A DNA stretch of 64,000 nucleotides, from contig JBAYTZ010000003.1 in NCBI GenBank assembly GCA_041675285.1, positions 124,001 to 188,000 of the forward strand, in the 5' to 3' direction. A program made the position numbers and the translations under genes. Position 1 is the first letter of the stretch. The number at the start of each line of letters is the position of its first letter. Shown here piece after piece: positions 50,463-59,760 of the stretch. The stretch is from Candidatus Delongbacteria bacterium (lineage in GTDB: Bacteria > CAIWAD01). The notes below the pieces were generated by a model. It was not told where the DNA came from. It saw only the letters and a list, made by a program, of their open reading frames with translations, and made no database searches.

Positions 50463-52531
50463 CATCCGCCGCGCCGGCGTCCCGGGGCCTGCTGGGCGAC
50501 CGGGCGCTGCTCAACCGCGCCCTGTGGGACGCGGTCCTGCGGCTCTCCCCGCTGCGCGTGTGGCGCAATCCGGTCATGTTCACCGTCTGGATCTGCGCGG
50601 TCTACACCACCCTGCTGGGCCTGCACGGCCTGGCAGTTGGAGGGGCGGATCCACCTGCGTTCACGCTGTCCATCGCGCTCTGGCTCTGGTTCACCGTGCT
50701 CTTCGCCAATTTCGCCGAAGCGCTGGCCGAGGGTCGGGGCAAGGCCCAGGCCGAGGCCCTGCGCCGCACGCGGCAGGACACCCAGGCGATTCGGTTGGCT
50801 GAGGCGCGCCGGGATGCCGAGCGCCAGGAGTTGTCCTCCGCCCAGCTGCGGCGCGGCGACTTCGTCTGGGTCGAGGCCGGCCAGCTCATCCCGGGCGACG
50901 GGGACGTGGTGGAAGGCATCGCCTCCGTGGACGAAAGCGCCGTCACCGGCGAGAGCGCGCCCGTCATCCGCGAGAGCGGCGGCGACCGCACGGCCGTCAC
51001 CGGCGGCACGCGCGTCCTCTCGGATTGGCTGATCGTGCGGATCACCTCCGAGGCCGGCGAGACCTTTCTGGACCGGATGATCGCCCTGGTGGAGGGCGCC
51101 AAGCGCCGCCGCACGCCCAACGAGATCGCGCTGGGCATCCTGCTGGCGGCCCTCTCCATCATCTTCCTATTGGCCGTGTGCACGCTGCCCGCCTTGACGG
51201 CCTTCGCCGCGGGCGGATCCCCGGCCGGCGTGAGCCCCGTGCTGCTCACGGCCCTGCTGGTCTGCCTGATTCCCACCACCATCGGCGGCCTGCTCTCCGC
51301 CATCGGGATCGCCGGGATGGACCGCATGTTCCAGGCCCGCGTGCTGGCCACCTCGGGTCGCGCGGTGGAGGCCGCCGGCGACGTCAGCGTGCTCCTCCTG
51401 GACAAGACCGGCACCATCACCGTCGGCAACCGCCAGGCGGTGGCCTTCCGGCCGGCCTATGGAGTCTGGGAGGAGGAATTGGCCGAGGCGGCCCAACTGG
51501 CTTCGCTCTCCGACGAGACCCCGGAGGGCCGCAGCATTGTCATCCTGGCCAAGGAGCGCTGCGAGCTGCGCGGTCGCAGCCTGGGCGAGCCGGGGCTGCG
51601 CTTCATTCCCTTCACGGCCCAGACCCGCATGAGCGGCGTGGACCTGGGCGAGCGGCGCATCCGCAAAGGTGCCGTGGAGGCCGTGAGCGAGTATCTGCGC
51701 GAACTGGGAGCCGAGGTGCCGGCCGAGCTGCTGCGCCAGGGCGGCGAGATCGCCGCCGCGGGCGGGACGCCCCTGCTGGTCTGCGACGGGGTTCGCGCGC
51801 TGGGCCTGGTGGAATTGAAGGACGTGCTCAAGGGCGGCATCCGCGAACGCTTCGCCGAGTTGCGCCGGATGGGCATCCGCACGGTGATGGTGACGGGCGA
51901 CAATCCGCGCACCGCAGCGGCCATCGCCGCCGAGGCCGGGGTGGACGACTACCTGGCGGAGGCCACGCCGGAGCGCAAACTGGCGCTGATCCGCGAACAC
52001 CAGGCCGGCGGCCGGCTGGTGGCCATGACCGGCGACGGCAGCAACGATGCGCCGGCCCTGGCCCAGGCCGACGTGGCCGTGGCCATGAACACGGGCACCC
52101 AGGCCGCCCGGGAGGCCGGCAACATGGTGGACCTGGACTCGGACCCCACCAAGCTGCTGGAGGTGGTGACCATCGGCAAGCAGCTGCTGATGACCCGCGG
52201 CGCGCTGACCACCTTCAGCGTGGCCAACGACGTCTCCAAGTACTTCGCCATCCTGCCGGCCCTCTTCGTGGGCATCCATCCGCAGCTGGCCCTGCTCAAC
52301 GTGATGGGGTTGTCCTCGCCACGCTCGGCCGTCCTCTCCGCCGTGATTTTCAACGCGCTGATCGTCGTGGCCCTCATCCCGCTGGCGCTGAGAGGCGTGA
52401 CCGTGCGTCCGGCGCCGGCGCGCGTGCTGCTGCGGCGCAACCTGCTGGTGTACGGGCTGGGCGGCGTGCTGCTGCCCTTCCCGGCCATCAAGCTCATCGA
52501 CTGGGCGCTGGCGGCCCTGGGAGTTGCCTGA
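50450..52531 (+). CDS. kdpB: KdpB, P-type ATPase subunit
   Basis: The ATG at 50450 lies inside the kdpA end. 693 residues with the P-type landmarks: TGESAPVIRESGGD (the TGES loop, whose serine is the inhibitory phosphorylation site in E. coli), DKTGTITVGN (Asp318) and GDGSNDAPALAQADVAVAMN. It hydrolyses ATP to drive K+ uptake. Confidence 0.97.
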   Translation: MARLTSAAPASRGLLGDRALLNRALWDAVLRLSPLRVWRNPVMFTVWICAVYTTLLGLHGLAVGGADPPAFTLSIALWLWFTVLFANFAEALAEGRGKAQAEALRRTRQDTQAIRLAEARRDAERQELSSAQLRRGDFVWVEAGQLIPGDGDVVEGIASVDESAVTGESAPVIRESGGDRTAVTGGTRVLSDWLIVRITSEAGETFLDRMIALVEGAKRRRTPNEIALGILLAALSIIFLLAVCTLPALTAFAAGGSPAGVSPVLLTALLVCLIPTTIGGLLSAIGIAGMDRMFQARVLATSGRAVEAAGDVSVLLLDKTGTITVGNRQAVAFRPAYGVWEEELAEAAQLASLSDETPEGRSIVILAKERCELRGRSLGEPGLRFIPFTAQTRMSGVDLGERRIRKGAVEAVSEYLRELGAEVPAELLRQGGEIAAAGGTPLLVCDGVRALGLVELKDVLKGGIRERFAELRRMGIRTVMVTGDNPRTAAAIAAEAGVDDYLAEATPERKLALIREHQAGGRLVAMTGDGSNDAPALAQADVAVAMNTGTQAAREAGNMVDLDSDPTKLLEVVTIGKQLLMTRGALTTFSVANDVSKYFAILPALFVGIHPQLALLNVMGLSSPRSAVLSAVIFNALIVVALIPLALRGVTVRPAPARVLLRRNLLVYGLGGVLLPFPAIKLIDWALAALGVA

Positions 52532-53124
52532 TGAAGCGCGATCTGCGGGCGACCCTGGCCCTGCTGGGGCTGCTGAGCGTGCTGTGCGGCGTGGTCTATC
52601 CGTTGCTGGTCTCCGGCGGCGCCTGGCTGCTGAAGGCCTGGCAGCCGGACCAAAAGGCCGTGATCTGGCAGGGCCGGAGCGTGGGCCTGGCGGCCGTGGG
52701 GCAGGAGTTCAGCGGCCCCGGCTGGTTCTGGGGCCGACCCTCCGCCACGGCGGCGACGCCCTACGACGCCTCCGCCTCGTCCGGCAGCAACCTGGGACCC
52801 GCCAATCCCGGCTTGCGGGAGCGCGTCGCGGAGCGCTGCGCGGCCCTGCGCGCCCTGGACCCGGACAACCGCGAACCCATCCCCGTGGATCTGGTGACCG
52901 CCTCGGGCAGCGGACTGGATCCCCACATTTCACCGGAAGGCGCCCGCTGGCAGGCGGCCCGCGTGGCGCGGGCGCGCGGCCTGCCCGTGGCCGTGGTGGA
53001 TTCGCTCGTGGCCGCCGGCACCGAGACGCCGGTCCTGGGCCTCCTGGGCCGGCCGCGCGTGAACGTGCTGCGTTTGAACGCGTCCGTGCACGACATTGCA
53101 GCCAGAATCCCCTCCAGCCAGTGA
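52531..53124 (+). CDS. kdpC: KdpC subunit
   Basis: 197 residues, one N-terminal membrane helix (LALLGLLSVLCGVVYPLLVS) and the periplasmic KdpC domain: GPGWFWGRPSATAATPYDAS, GSNLGPANP, PVDLVTASGSGLDPHISPEG and VDSLVAAGTETPVLGLLG. It shares one base with the kdpB stop. It is required for assembly of the pump. Confidence 0.96.
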   Translation: MKRDLRATLALLGLLSVLCGVVYPLLVSGGAWLLKAWQPDQKAVIWQGRSVGLAAVGQEFSGPGWFWGRPSATAATPYDASASSGSNLGPANPGLRERVAERCAALRALDPDNREPIPVDLVTASGSGLDPHISPEGARWQAARVARARGLPVAVVDSLVAAGTETPVLGLLGRPRVNVLRLNASVHDIAARIPSSQ

Positions 53125-53131
53125 GGCTCCG

Positions 53132-55870
53132 ATGGTCGACCACCGTCCGGATCCCGACGCCCTGTTGGGCTGGGTGCAGAGCCAGCAGGAGCGCAGCGGT
53201 CCCCGCCTGAAGATTTTCTTTGGCTACGCCCCGGGCGTGGGCAAGACCTACGCCATGCTGGAGAGCGCCCGGCGCCTGCGCCGGGACGGCCGGGACGTGG
53301 TGGCCGGCTGCGTGGTCACCCACGGCCGCGCGGAGACCGCCGAGTTGCTGGAGGGCCTGGAGAGCCTGCCCGCGCGCCAACTGGAGCATCGCGGCACGCG
53401 GTTGGAGGAGTTCGACCTGGACGCGGCGCTGGCCCGCCGGCCGGAGATCCTGCTGCTGGACGAGCTGGCCCACACCAACGCCCCGGGCAGCGCGCACCCC
53501 AAACGCTGGCACGACGTGCTGGACCTGCTGGATGCGGGGATCGAGGTCCACACCACGCTCAACGTCCAGCACGTGGACAGCCTCAACCACGTCATCGCCC
53601 AGATCACCGGCGTGCGGGTGCGCGAGACCGTGCCCGACGCGCTGCTGGAGCGCGCCGACGAGCTGGAGCTGGTGGACCTCTCCCCGGACGAGCTGCTGGT
53701 GCGGCTGCGCGAGGGCCGCGTCTACGTTCCGGAGCAGGCGCAACGGGCCCTGGAGCAGTTCTTCCGTCGGGGCAATCTGCTGGCCCTGCGCGAGCTGACG
53801 CTGCGGCGGGCGGCCGAGCGCGTGGACCAGGACATGGAGGCCTGGCGCCGGGAGCGGAACATCCAGGCCACCTGGCCCGCCACCGAGCGGGTGCTGGCCT
53901 GCGTGGGCCCGGCGCCCTCGTCGGCCCAGGTCGTGCGGGCGGCCCGGCGCCTGGCCTCGCGGCTGGGCGCCCCGTGGTACGCCGTCTACGCCGGCGAGAC
54001 GGACTCGCTGTCGCCCGGCGACCTGTCCCGCACCCGGCTGGAAGATCACCTGGCGCTGGCCGAATCCCTGGGGGCCGAGGTGTCGCGCCTGTCGGGCGTG
54101 CACAGCGGCGCGGAGATCCTGCGCTTCGCCCGGAGCCGCAACGTCACGCGCATCGTGCTCGGGCGGCCGGGTGGCTCGCGGATCCTGCGCTCCCCCCTGC
54201 GCGAGTTGATCCGCGGGGCGGGGGAGATCGAGTTGCACCTGATACCGGCGGAAAGCGCCCGGACCGGAAACGTCGGTTGGCAGCGGGCGCAGCAGGGCGC
54301 GCGGCGGCTGCTGAGACTGGTCCTGTTCGCGCTGCCGCTGGTGCATCCGGAGAAGATCGACCTGCGGGGCGTCGGGCGCACGCTGCTGATCCTGGCCGCG
54401 GCCACTCTGCTGGGTCTGGCGGGCGGCAGCTGGCTGGCCCTGCCCGACGTGGCCCTGATCTACCTGTTCGCCGTGGTCCTCTGCGCCATCCTGTTCGGAC
54501 GCGGAGCCTCGCTGGCGGCCTCGCTGCTGGCCGTGGCCGGCTACAATTACTTCTTCATCCCGCCGGTCCACACCTTTCACATCGACAGCTCGCGCCACCT
54601 GCTCACTTTCAGCGTGCTGTTCGCCACCGGAATTCTCGGCAGCCTGCTCGTCGAGCGCCTCCGCCGGCGGGAACAGGACGCCGTGGCGCGCGAAGAGCGC
54701 ACGGCCGCGTTCTACGCCCTGTCGCGGGACCTGGCGGGCGTGACGGAGGTGGGACGCTGCGCCCAGGTGATGGCGCGCCACGCCGCGGAGTGCTTCGGCG
54801 GGCAGGCGGTCGTGTTGATGGCCAACGCGGCCGGCCAGCTGGAACCGCTGGGCCGCAGCGCGGAGGATCTCAGCCTGAGCGAGCAGGAGGAGGGCTTGGC
54901 CGACTGGACGCACCAGCACGGTCGGCCCGCCGGCTCGGGCACGGATACGCTGCCGGGCCTGCCCTGTCTCTGCCACCCCTTGCGCCGCGGGGAGCGGGTG
55001 TTCGCCGTGTTGCTGCTCCGGCAGGGCGCCTGGGACAGCCTGGACCGGGAGGGCCGGCGCTTCCTCGCGGCCTGGGTTCGGCAGGCCGGCCTGCTGCTGG
55101 AGCGCGCCCTGCTGGCCCAGGAGGCTCGCGAGGCCGGTGTGCGCGCGCAGACGGAGGAGCTGCGCAGCTCGCTGCTCAGCGCCGTGTCACACGATCTGCG
55201 CACGCCGCTGGCGGTCATCACCGCGGCCGCCACCACGCTGCGCGAGAACGGTGGGCGGCTGGAGCCCGCCACGGGGCGGGAGCTGCTGGAGACGATCTGC
55301 GGCGAATCCCTGCGGATGGAGCGGTTGGTGGGGAACCTGCTGGACATGATGCGACTGGAGTCCGGCGGGCTGGTGCCCAAGCGGGAGTGGGCGGCGCTGG
55401 AGGAGATCCTGGGCAGCGTGCTGGACCGGCTGGACGCGCGCCTGGCCGGCCGGCAGCTGGACCGGCAGGTGCCGGAGGATCTGCCCCTGATCCAGGTGGA
55501 TCCGGTCCTCGTGGAGCAGGTGTTGTGGAATCTGCTGGACAACGCCTGCCGCTACACGCCGGCGGGCTCCCCGCTGGAGATCCAGGCCCGCAGTCGCGGT
55601 GACGCGCTGGAAATCAGCGTGCTGGACCGCGGGCCCGGGTTGCCGACGGATCAGCCCGCCCGGGTGTTTGACAAGTTCTGGCGCGGCGTGAGCCAACCCG
55701 GCGGGACCGGGCTCGGCCTGTCCATCTGCCGGGGCATCGTCCAGGCCCACGGCGGCACGCTGCGCGCGGCCAATCGGCCGGGTGGCGGGGCGGAGTTCAC
55801 GCTGACGTTGCCCGTGGGGGAGCCGCCGGCCGGCGCCGCGCAGGACGAACAGGAGGAGGAATCCGCATGA
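53132..55870 (+). CDS. kdpD: KdpD sensor histidine kinase
   Basis: The ATG at 53132 follows GAGG. 912 residues: N-terminal KdpD domain with Walker A GYAPGVGKTYAML and DELAHTNAPGSAHPKRWHDV (about 25-230), a USP-like domain (about 255-375), four membrane helices (about 415-510), a GAF-like domain, and HisKA with SAVSHDLRTPLAV (His687). It ends in HATPase_c (NLLDNACRYTP, GTGLGLSICRGIV). The full-length plan matches K+-sensing KdpD of Proteobacteria; the USP domain and N-domain are sites of c-di-AMP binding in some KdpDs. Confidence 0.97.
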   Translation: MVDHRPDPDALLGWVQSQQERSGPRLKIFFGYAPGVGKTYAMLESARRLRRDGRDVVAGCVVTHGRAETAELLEGLESLPARQLEHRGTRLEEFDLDAALARRPEILLLDELAHTNAPGSAHPKRWHDVLDLLDAGIEVHTTLNVQHVDSLNHVIAQITGVRVRETVPDALLERADELELVDLSPDELLVRLREGRVYVPEQAQRALEQFFRRGNLLALRELTLRRAAERVDQDMEAWRRERNIQATWPATERVLACVGPAPSSAQVVRAARRLASRLGAPWYAVYAGETDSLSPGDLSRTRLEDHLALAESLGAEVSRLSGVHSGAEILRFARSRNVTRIVLGRPGGSRILRSPLRELIRGAGEIELHLIPAESARTGNVGWQRAQQGARRLLRLVLFALPLVHPEKIDLRGVGRTLLILAAATLLGLAGGSWLALPDVALIYLFAVVLCAILFGRGASLAASLLAVAGYNYFFIPPVHTFHIDSSRHLLTFSVLFATGILGSLLVERLRRREQDAVAREERTAAFYALSRDLAGVTEVGRCAQVMARHAAECFGGQAVVLMANAAGQLEPLGRSAEDLSLSEQEEGLADWTHQHGRPAGSGTDTLPGLPCLCHPLRRGERVFAVLLLRQGAWDSLDREGRRFLAAWVRQAGLLLERALLAQEAREAGVRAQTEELRSSLLSAVSHDLRTPLAVITAAATTLRENGGRLEPATGRELLETICGESLRMERLVGNLLDMMRLESGGLVPKREWAALEEILGSVLDRLDARLAGRQLDRQVPEDLPLIQVDPVLVEQVLWNLLDNACRYTPAGSPLEIQARSRGDALEISVLDRGPGLPTDQPARVFDKFWRGVSQPGGTGLGLSICRGIVQAHGGTLRAANRPGGGAEFTLTLPVGEPPAGAAQDEQEEESA

Positions 55871-56586
55871 GCCCTGGAGCCGCCCTGATCCTCGTGGTCG
55901 AGGACGATCCGCAGATGCAGCGCCTGCTGGGCACGGCCCTGGAAGTGCAGGACTTCCGCGTGGTCGCCGCCGGCAACGTGCGCGACGCCCTGGTGGCGGC
56001 CACCACGCACAATCCGGAGCTGATCCTGCTGGACCTGGGCCTGCCCGACGGCGACGGCCTGGACCTGATCGGGCGGATCCGCGAATGGAGCCAGGTGCCC
56101 ATCCTGGTGATTTCGGCCCGGGGCCGGGAGGCCGACAAGGTGCTGGCCCTGGACGGGGGCGCGGACGACTACCTCACCAAACCCTTCGGCGTGGGCGAAC
56201 TGCTGGCCCGCATGCGCGTGGCCCTGCGCCGGCACGCCCGGGTGGAGGAGAGCGGCGCTTCCGTGCTCGAAGTCGAGCATCTGCGCCTGGATCTGGCCCG
56301 GCGCGAAGTGCGCGTGAACGGGCAAGCAGTCCACTTGACGCCGCTGGAATACAAACTGCTGACGCTGCTGGCGCGCTTTCCGGGCCGCGTGCTGACCCAT
56401 CGCCAGATTCTCAAGGACGTCTGGGGCGCCGCGTACATGGACCAGACCCAGTATCTCCGCGTCCTGATGGCGCAGTTGCGGCGCAAGGTGGAGGCCGATC
56501 CGGCCCGGCCCCGCTTGCTGCTGACGGAGACGGGAGTGGGCTATCGCTTCCGGGACATGGAGGAGTCAGCCGAGCCCACCGGATAG
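55867..56586 (+). CDS. kdpE: KdpE response regulator (OmpR family)
   Basis: 239 residues: receiver with VVEDDPQMQRLLGTAL, phospho-acceptor Asp56 in LILLDLGLPDGDG and YLTKPFGVGEL, then a winged-helix effector (VHLTPLEYKLLTLLARFPGR, ILKDVWGAAYMDQTQYLRVL). It activates kdp transcription at low K+. The 11-bp-phased repeats at 48386-48501 are its likely targets. ATGA overlap with kdpD. Confidence 0.96.
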   Translation: MSPGAALILVVEDDPQMQRLLGTALEVQDFRVVAAGNVRDALVAATTHNPELILLDLGLPDGDGLDLIGRIREWSQVPILVISARGREADKVLALDGGADDYLTKPFGVGELLARMRVALRRHARVEESGASVLEVEHLRLDLARREVRVNGQAVHLTPLEYKLLTLLARFPGRVLTHRQILKDVWGAAYMDQTQYLRVLMAQLRRKVEADPARPRLLLTETGVGYRFRDMEESAEPTG

Positions 56587-56663
56587 AGCCGCCACTGTGT
56601 TGCTGCTTGGTAGCGGGGGGATGGGTCTCACGGGAAGACACGAAGAAATCAGATGGTATTTAA

Positions 56664-56955
56664 CCACAAAAACACAAAATCACAAAAGAAGAATTCATCA
56701 AACCGCAAGATGGAGGCGCAATTTTACGAGATCTAATTATTGATTTTAATTGACAGCGAATTGAAATCAGATAACAGGAATTGGCCGTTATACTCAACTT
56801 TTACTTCTTGTATGTAAACTGGTTAAAGTTTCATATTATTTAATTAGAATCAAATACAATCTTCCTGAAATTCAGACTGGATGATAAACTGCCTGTAGTG
56901 TGTGCATTGAATCGTTTGCAATCAGAAACTATTTGTGTCATTTGTGTTTTTGTGG
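56664..56955. repeat. AT-rich MITE-like element with terminal inverted repeats
   Basis: About 292 bp with roughly one-third G+C in a two-thirds G+C surrounding. Perfect 15-bp terminal inverted repeats CCACAAAAACACAAA (56664-56678) and TTTGTGTTTTTGTGG (56941-56955), which extend imperfectly inward through CACAAA/TTTGTG. No coding frame. It occupies nearly the whole gap (56587-56967) between the convergent kdpE and dapF genes. Size, ends and composition fit a miniature inverted-repeat transposable element or a repeat of the 'CCACAAAgACACAAAg' type; no clear target duplication is seen. Confidence 0.65.
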
Positions 56956-56967
56956 ATAAAATCCTCT

Positions 56968-57801
56968 TCATGCAAGCTCCGCCGGCAGAGAGGCCACGGC
57001 GCGGTAGCTCTCGTGGATCTCGCCCGAGAAACTGATCTCGCCGTCCTGCCGGGAAACGATCAGGTCGCCGCCCAGCATGCGAACGGTGACGGGGAATTGC
57101 AGCGGCGCGCTCTCTTCGAGAGTCAGGCAGCAGGCCACGGCGCCCGTGCCGCAACCCCAGGTCTCGTCCTCCACGCCCTTCTCCCAGGCCCGCAGGTGCA
57201 GGTGCTGGTTCGTCAGCCGCTGCACGAACATCACGTTGGTGCCCTCAGGGGCGTAGGCGGCGTGATAGCGCAACCAGGGACCCACCGTTTCGATGGGATA
57301 ACTGGCCAGCTCCGTCTCCACTTCAACCACCAAATGGGGCACGCCCACCCGCAAGAAGCCGGCGATGTGGGCGCCGCGCAGTTCATCCACCAGCCGGGGA
57401 TCAGCGGCCAGCTCCGGCTCGCCCAGCCCGCGGGCTTCCGGCGGACTCAGCCACAGGCGGCTCTGCCGGCCCGACTCCAGCCGCGCGCGCTGGAGACCGG
57501 CCCGCGTGCTGAAGCGCAGCTCCTCGCCGCCGATGCCCAGCCCCGCGGCGAAGAAGGCGCAGGCCCGCGCGCCGTTGCCGCACATCCGCGCCTCGCTGCC
57601 GTCCGGGTTGAAGATCCGCATGCGGAAGTCGGCGGCGGGATCCTCCTCCACCAGCAGCAGGCCGTCCGCCCCGGCGCCGCGGCGACGGTCGCACAGGTAG
57701 CGGATCAACTCCGTCTCGCCACCTGACAGGCGGCGATCGCGGTTGTCCAACGCCACGAAATCGTTGCCGCAGGCGCTCAGCTTGTTGAAGGACAGGTTCA
57801 T
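56968..57801 (-). CDS. dapF: Diaminopimelate epimerase DapF
   Basis: 277 residues. Both catalytic cysteine motifs are present: RMCGNGARACAFF and WGCGTGAVACCLTL. The N-terminus SFNKLSACGNDFVALDN is also typical. It converts LL- to meso-diaminopimelate for peptidoglycan and lysine, pointing to a DAP-type wall. It stands alone between the AT-rich element and the tandem repeats. Confidence 0.96.
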   Translation of the reverse strand: MNLSFNKLSACGNDFVALDNRDRRLSGGETELIRYLCDRRRGAGADGLLLVEEDPAADFRMRIFNPDGSEARMCGNGARACAFFAAGLGIGGEELRFSTRAGLQRARLESGRQSRLWLSPPEARGLGEPELAADPRLVDELRGAHIAGFLRVGVPHLVVEVETELASYPIETVGPWLRYHAAYAPEGTNVMFVQRLTNQHLHLRAWEKGVEDETWGCGTGAVACCLTLEESAPLQFPVTVRMLGGDLIVSRQDGEISFSGEIHESYRAVASLPAELA

Positions 57802-58170
57802 TTGATCCTCGTCATGGACTTGAGCCTGTCATCCCAGCGCAAGCTGGGATCCCAGGCGGAAAGGAACTCTCCAGGCGCCTCACGGCGCCTGGTCCCTTCC
57901 TGTGCGGTCGCCACGTCGCAAGGGTGCTGCCTGGGGACGGCCGGACAGGATCCCAGCGTTCGCTGGGATGACCGGTGGAAATGAACCCTGCTGGCGCCTC
58001 ACGGCGCCTGGTCCCTTTATGTGCGGTCGCCACGTCGCAAGAGTACTGCCCGTGGACGGCCGGACAGGATCCCAGCGTTCGCTGGGATGACAGGCTTGGC
58101 TCCCATTCAATTCCGCCTTGCGCCGGGGTGACAAGCTCCCCCAATGTCGACGCGTGCCCCTGCTGACACC
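57802..58170. repeat. Two tandem 99-bp hairpin repeats between dapF and murC
   Basis: Gene-free 369 bp. Units at 57874-57972 and 57993-58091 are equal in length with about six differences (119-bp period). Each contains CCAGGCGCC-tcac-GGCGCCTGG and ends with ATCCCAGCG-tt-CGCTGGGAT. A further ATCCCAGC hairpin lies before the first unit (57829-57852). The ATCCCAGCG hairpin resembles a dispersed intergenic repeat common in many bacterial genomes; it is not coding. Confidence 0.85.
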
Positions 58171-59580
58171 TCAGCGCGCCAAGATTCGCGCCAGCTCCCC
58201 GTGCAGCTTGTACAAATCCCCCGCGCCCACCGTGGCCACGATCTCGTCCGGGGCCAGCGAGCGCTCCAGCTCGGCGAACAACTCGGCCGGCGTGTCCAGC
58301 GCCAGGCTGCGCGGCGCCGTCAGCCAGGGCAGGATGCTGCGGTGGCTGATCCCGTCCTCGGGAAGCTCGCGCGCGGCGAACACCGGCCAGAGGATCGCGC
58401 GGTCCGCGGCGCTCAGCGCTTCCCCCGTGGCCTGGGCGAAGGCTCGCACCCGGCTGAAGGTGTGCGGTTGGTGGATCAGCGTGACGGGTCCGCGGCTGAT
58501 CTCGCGCAGGCCCTTCAGGAAGGCCGCGATCTCGCTGGGGTGGTGGGCGTAGTCGTCGTAGAGGCGGCGCGAGCCGCTCACGGCCACCAGCTGGAAGCGG
58601 CGCTGCAGGCCGCTGAAATCCGCCAGCGCGGCGGCGGCGGCCGCGGGATCGACGTGGCCGCCCCACTCGCCGAAGAGCAGCCAACCCAGCGCCGTGGCCG
58701 CGTTGAGCCGGTTGTGCGCGCCGGGCAGACCCAGCCGCACGGGCAGGCGCAGACCCTGGGAGCCGCCATCCGGGGCCGTGCGGGAGACCAGATCAAAACA
58801 ATTGCCCGCCCCGCCCCGGGGAATCACCCGCAGGTCGCAGTCGCGTTCCTCGCCCACGGTCAGCCGGCGCCGCCGGCCCTTAAGCACGCAGGCCGGCACC
58901 CAGGGCTCGCCGCCCAGCGCGCTGCCGCCCAGCTGCTGGATCACCGGAGCGTCGCCGCGGATCTGCTCCGCCAGCTGGTCGAAGGCCTCCTCCATCAGGG
59001 CGCGGGTGAGATAGATGTCCGCGTGGTCCCAGTCCACGGCGCCCAGCAGGAGGTGGGTGGGATGCAGTTCCAGGAAGGAGCGGTCAAACTCGTCGGCCTC
59101 GCAGACCCGCACCTGTCCCGCGCCCAGCCGGGCGGAGGGCAGCGAGTCGTGCTGGCCGCCGATGAACCAGCCGGCCCCGGGCACGCAGGCCTCCAGCAGG
59201 CGGGCGGTCATGGCCGTGATGGTGGTCTTGCCGTGGGTGCCGGCCACGGCCACGGAGACCGGGGTCTCGCAGAGCCGCCCCAGCAGCTCGGCGCGCCGCA
59301 GGATGGGAATGCCCCGCCGCGTGGCCTCTGCCAGTTCGGGGTGGGCGAGCGGGATGGCCGCGGTGCGGATCACCAGATCCGTCTCCTCGGGCAGCCCCCC
59401 CTGCTGGGCGCGGACGGGAATGCCCAGGGCGCGCAGCTCGGCCACCAGCGGCGTCTCGTCGCGGTCGCTGCCGCTGACCTGATGACCAGCCTCGTGCAGC
59501 ACGCGGGCCAGGCCGCTCATTCCCGCTCCGCCGATGCCGGAGAAGTGGATGCGTCGGGGAAGGGCGGGCAGCAGACTCAC
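58171..59580 (-). CDS. murC: UDP-N-acetylmuramate--L-alanine ligase MurC
   Basis: GTG start at 59580 behind AAGGAGAGG. 469 residues with IHFSGIGGAGMSGLARVLHE, the ATP loop VAGTHGKTTITAMTA, and YDDYAHHPSEIAAFLKGLR, all MurC landmarks. It adds L-alanine to UDP-MurNAc. It is separated from murD at the other end of the window, so the dcw cluster is dispersed in this genome. Confidence 0.96.
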   Translation of the reverse strand: MSLLPALPRRIHFSGIGGAGMSGLARVLHEAGHQVSGSDRDETPLVAELRALGIPVRAQQGGLPEETDLVIRTAAIPLAHPELAEATRRGIPILRRAELLGRLCETPVSVAVAGTHGKTTITAMTARLLEACVPGAGWFIGGQHDSLPSARLGAGQVRVCEADEFDRSFLELHPTHLLLGAVDWDHADIYLTRALMEEAFDQLAEQIRGDAPVIQQLGGSALGGEPWVPACVLKGRRRRLTVGEERDCDLRVIPRGGAGNCFDLVSRTAPDGGSQGLRLPVRLGLPGAHNRLNAATALGWLLFGEWGGHVDPAAAAAALADFSGLQRRFQLVAVSGSRRLYDDYAHHPSEIAAFLKGLREISRGPVTLIHQPHTFSRVRAFAQATGEALSAADRAILWPVFAARELPEDGISHRSILPWLTAPRSLALDTPAELFAELERSLAPDEIVATVGAGDLYKLHGELARILAR

Positions 59581-59760
59581 GGGCCTCTCCTTGGATTGCG
59601 GTGACCGTCACGGCGGGCGGAAGATAGGGCTTCGGGCCAAGAGGGCGGACCGGACCCGTCCGGCGGGCTGGACGAGCCGGGCACGGGCGGGCGGAATGGC
59701 CCGGGAAGCGGGAAACCCGGCGCCCCATTCGGGCGTGTGGCGCGCTTTGGAGGGCCCGCC

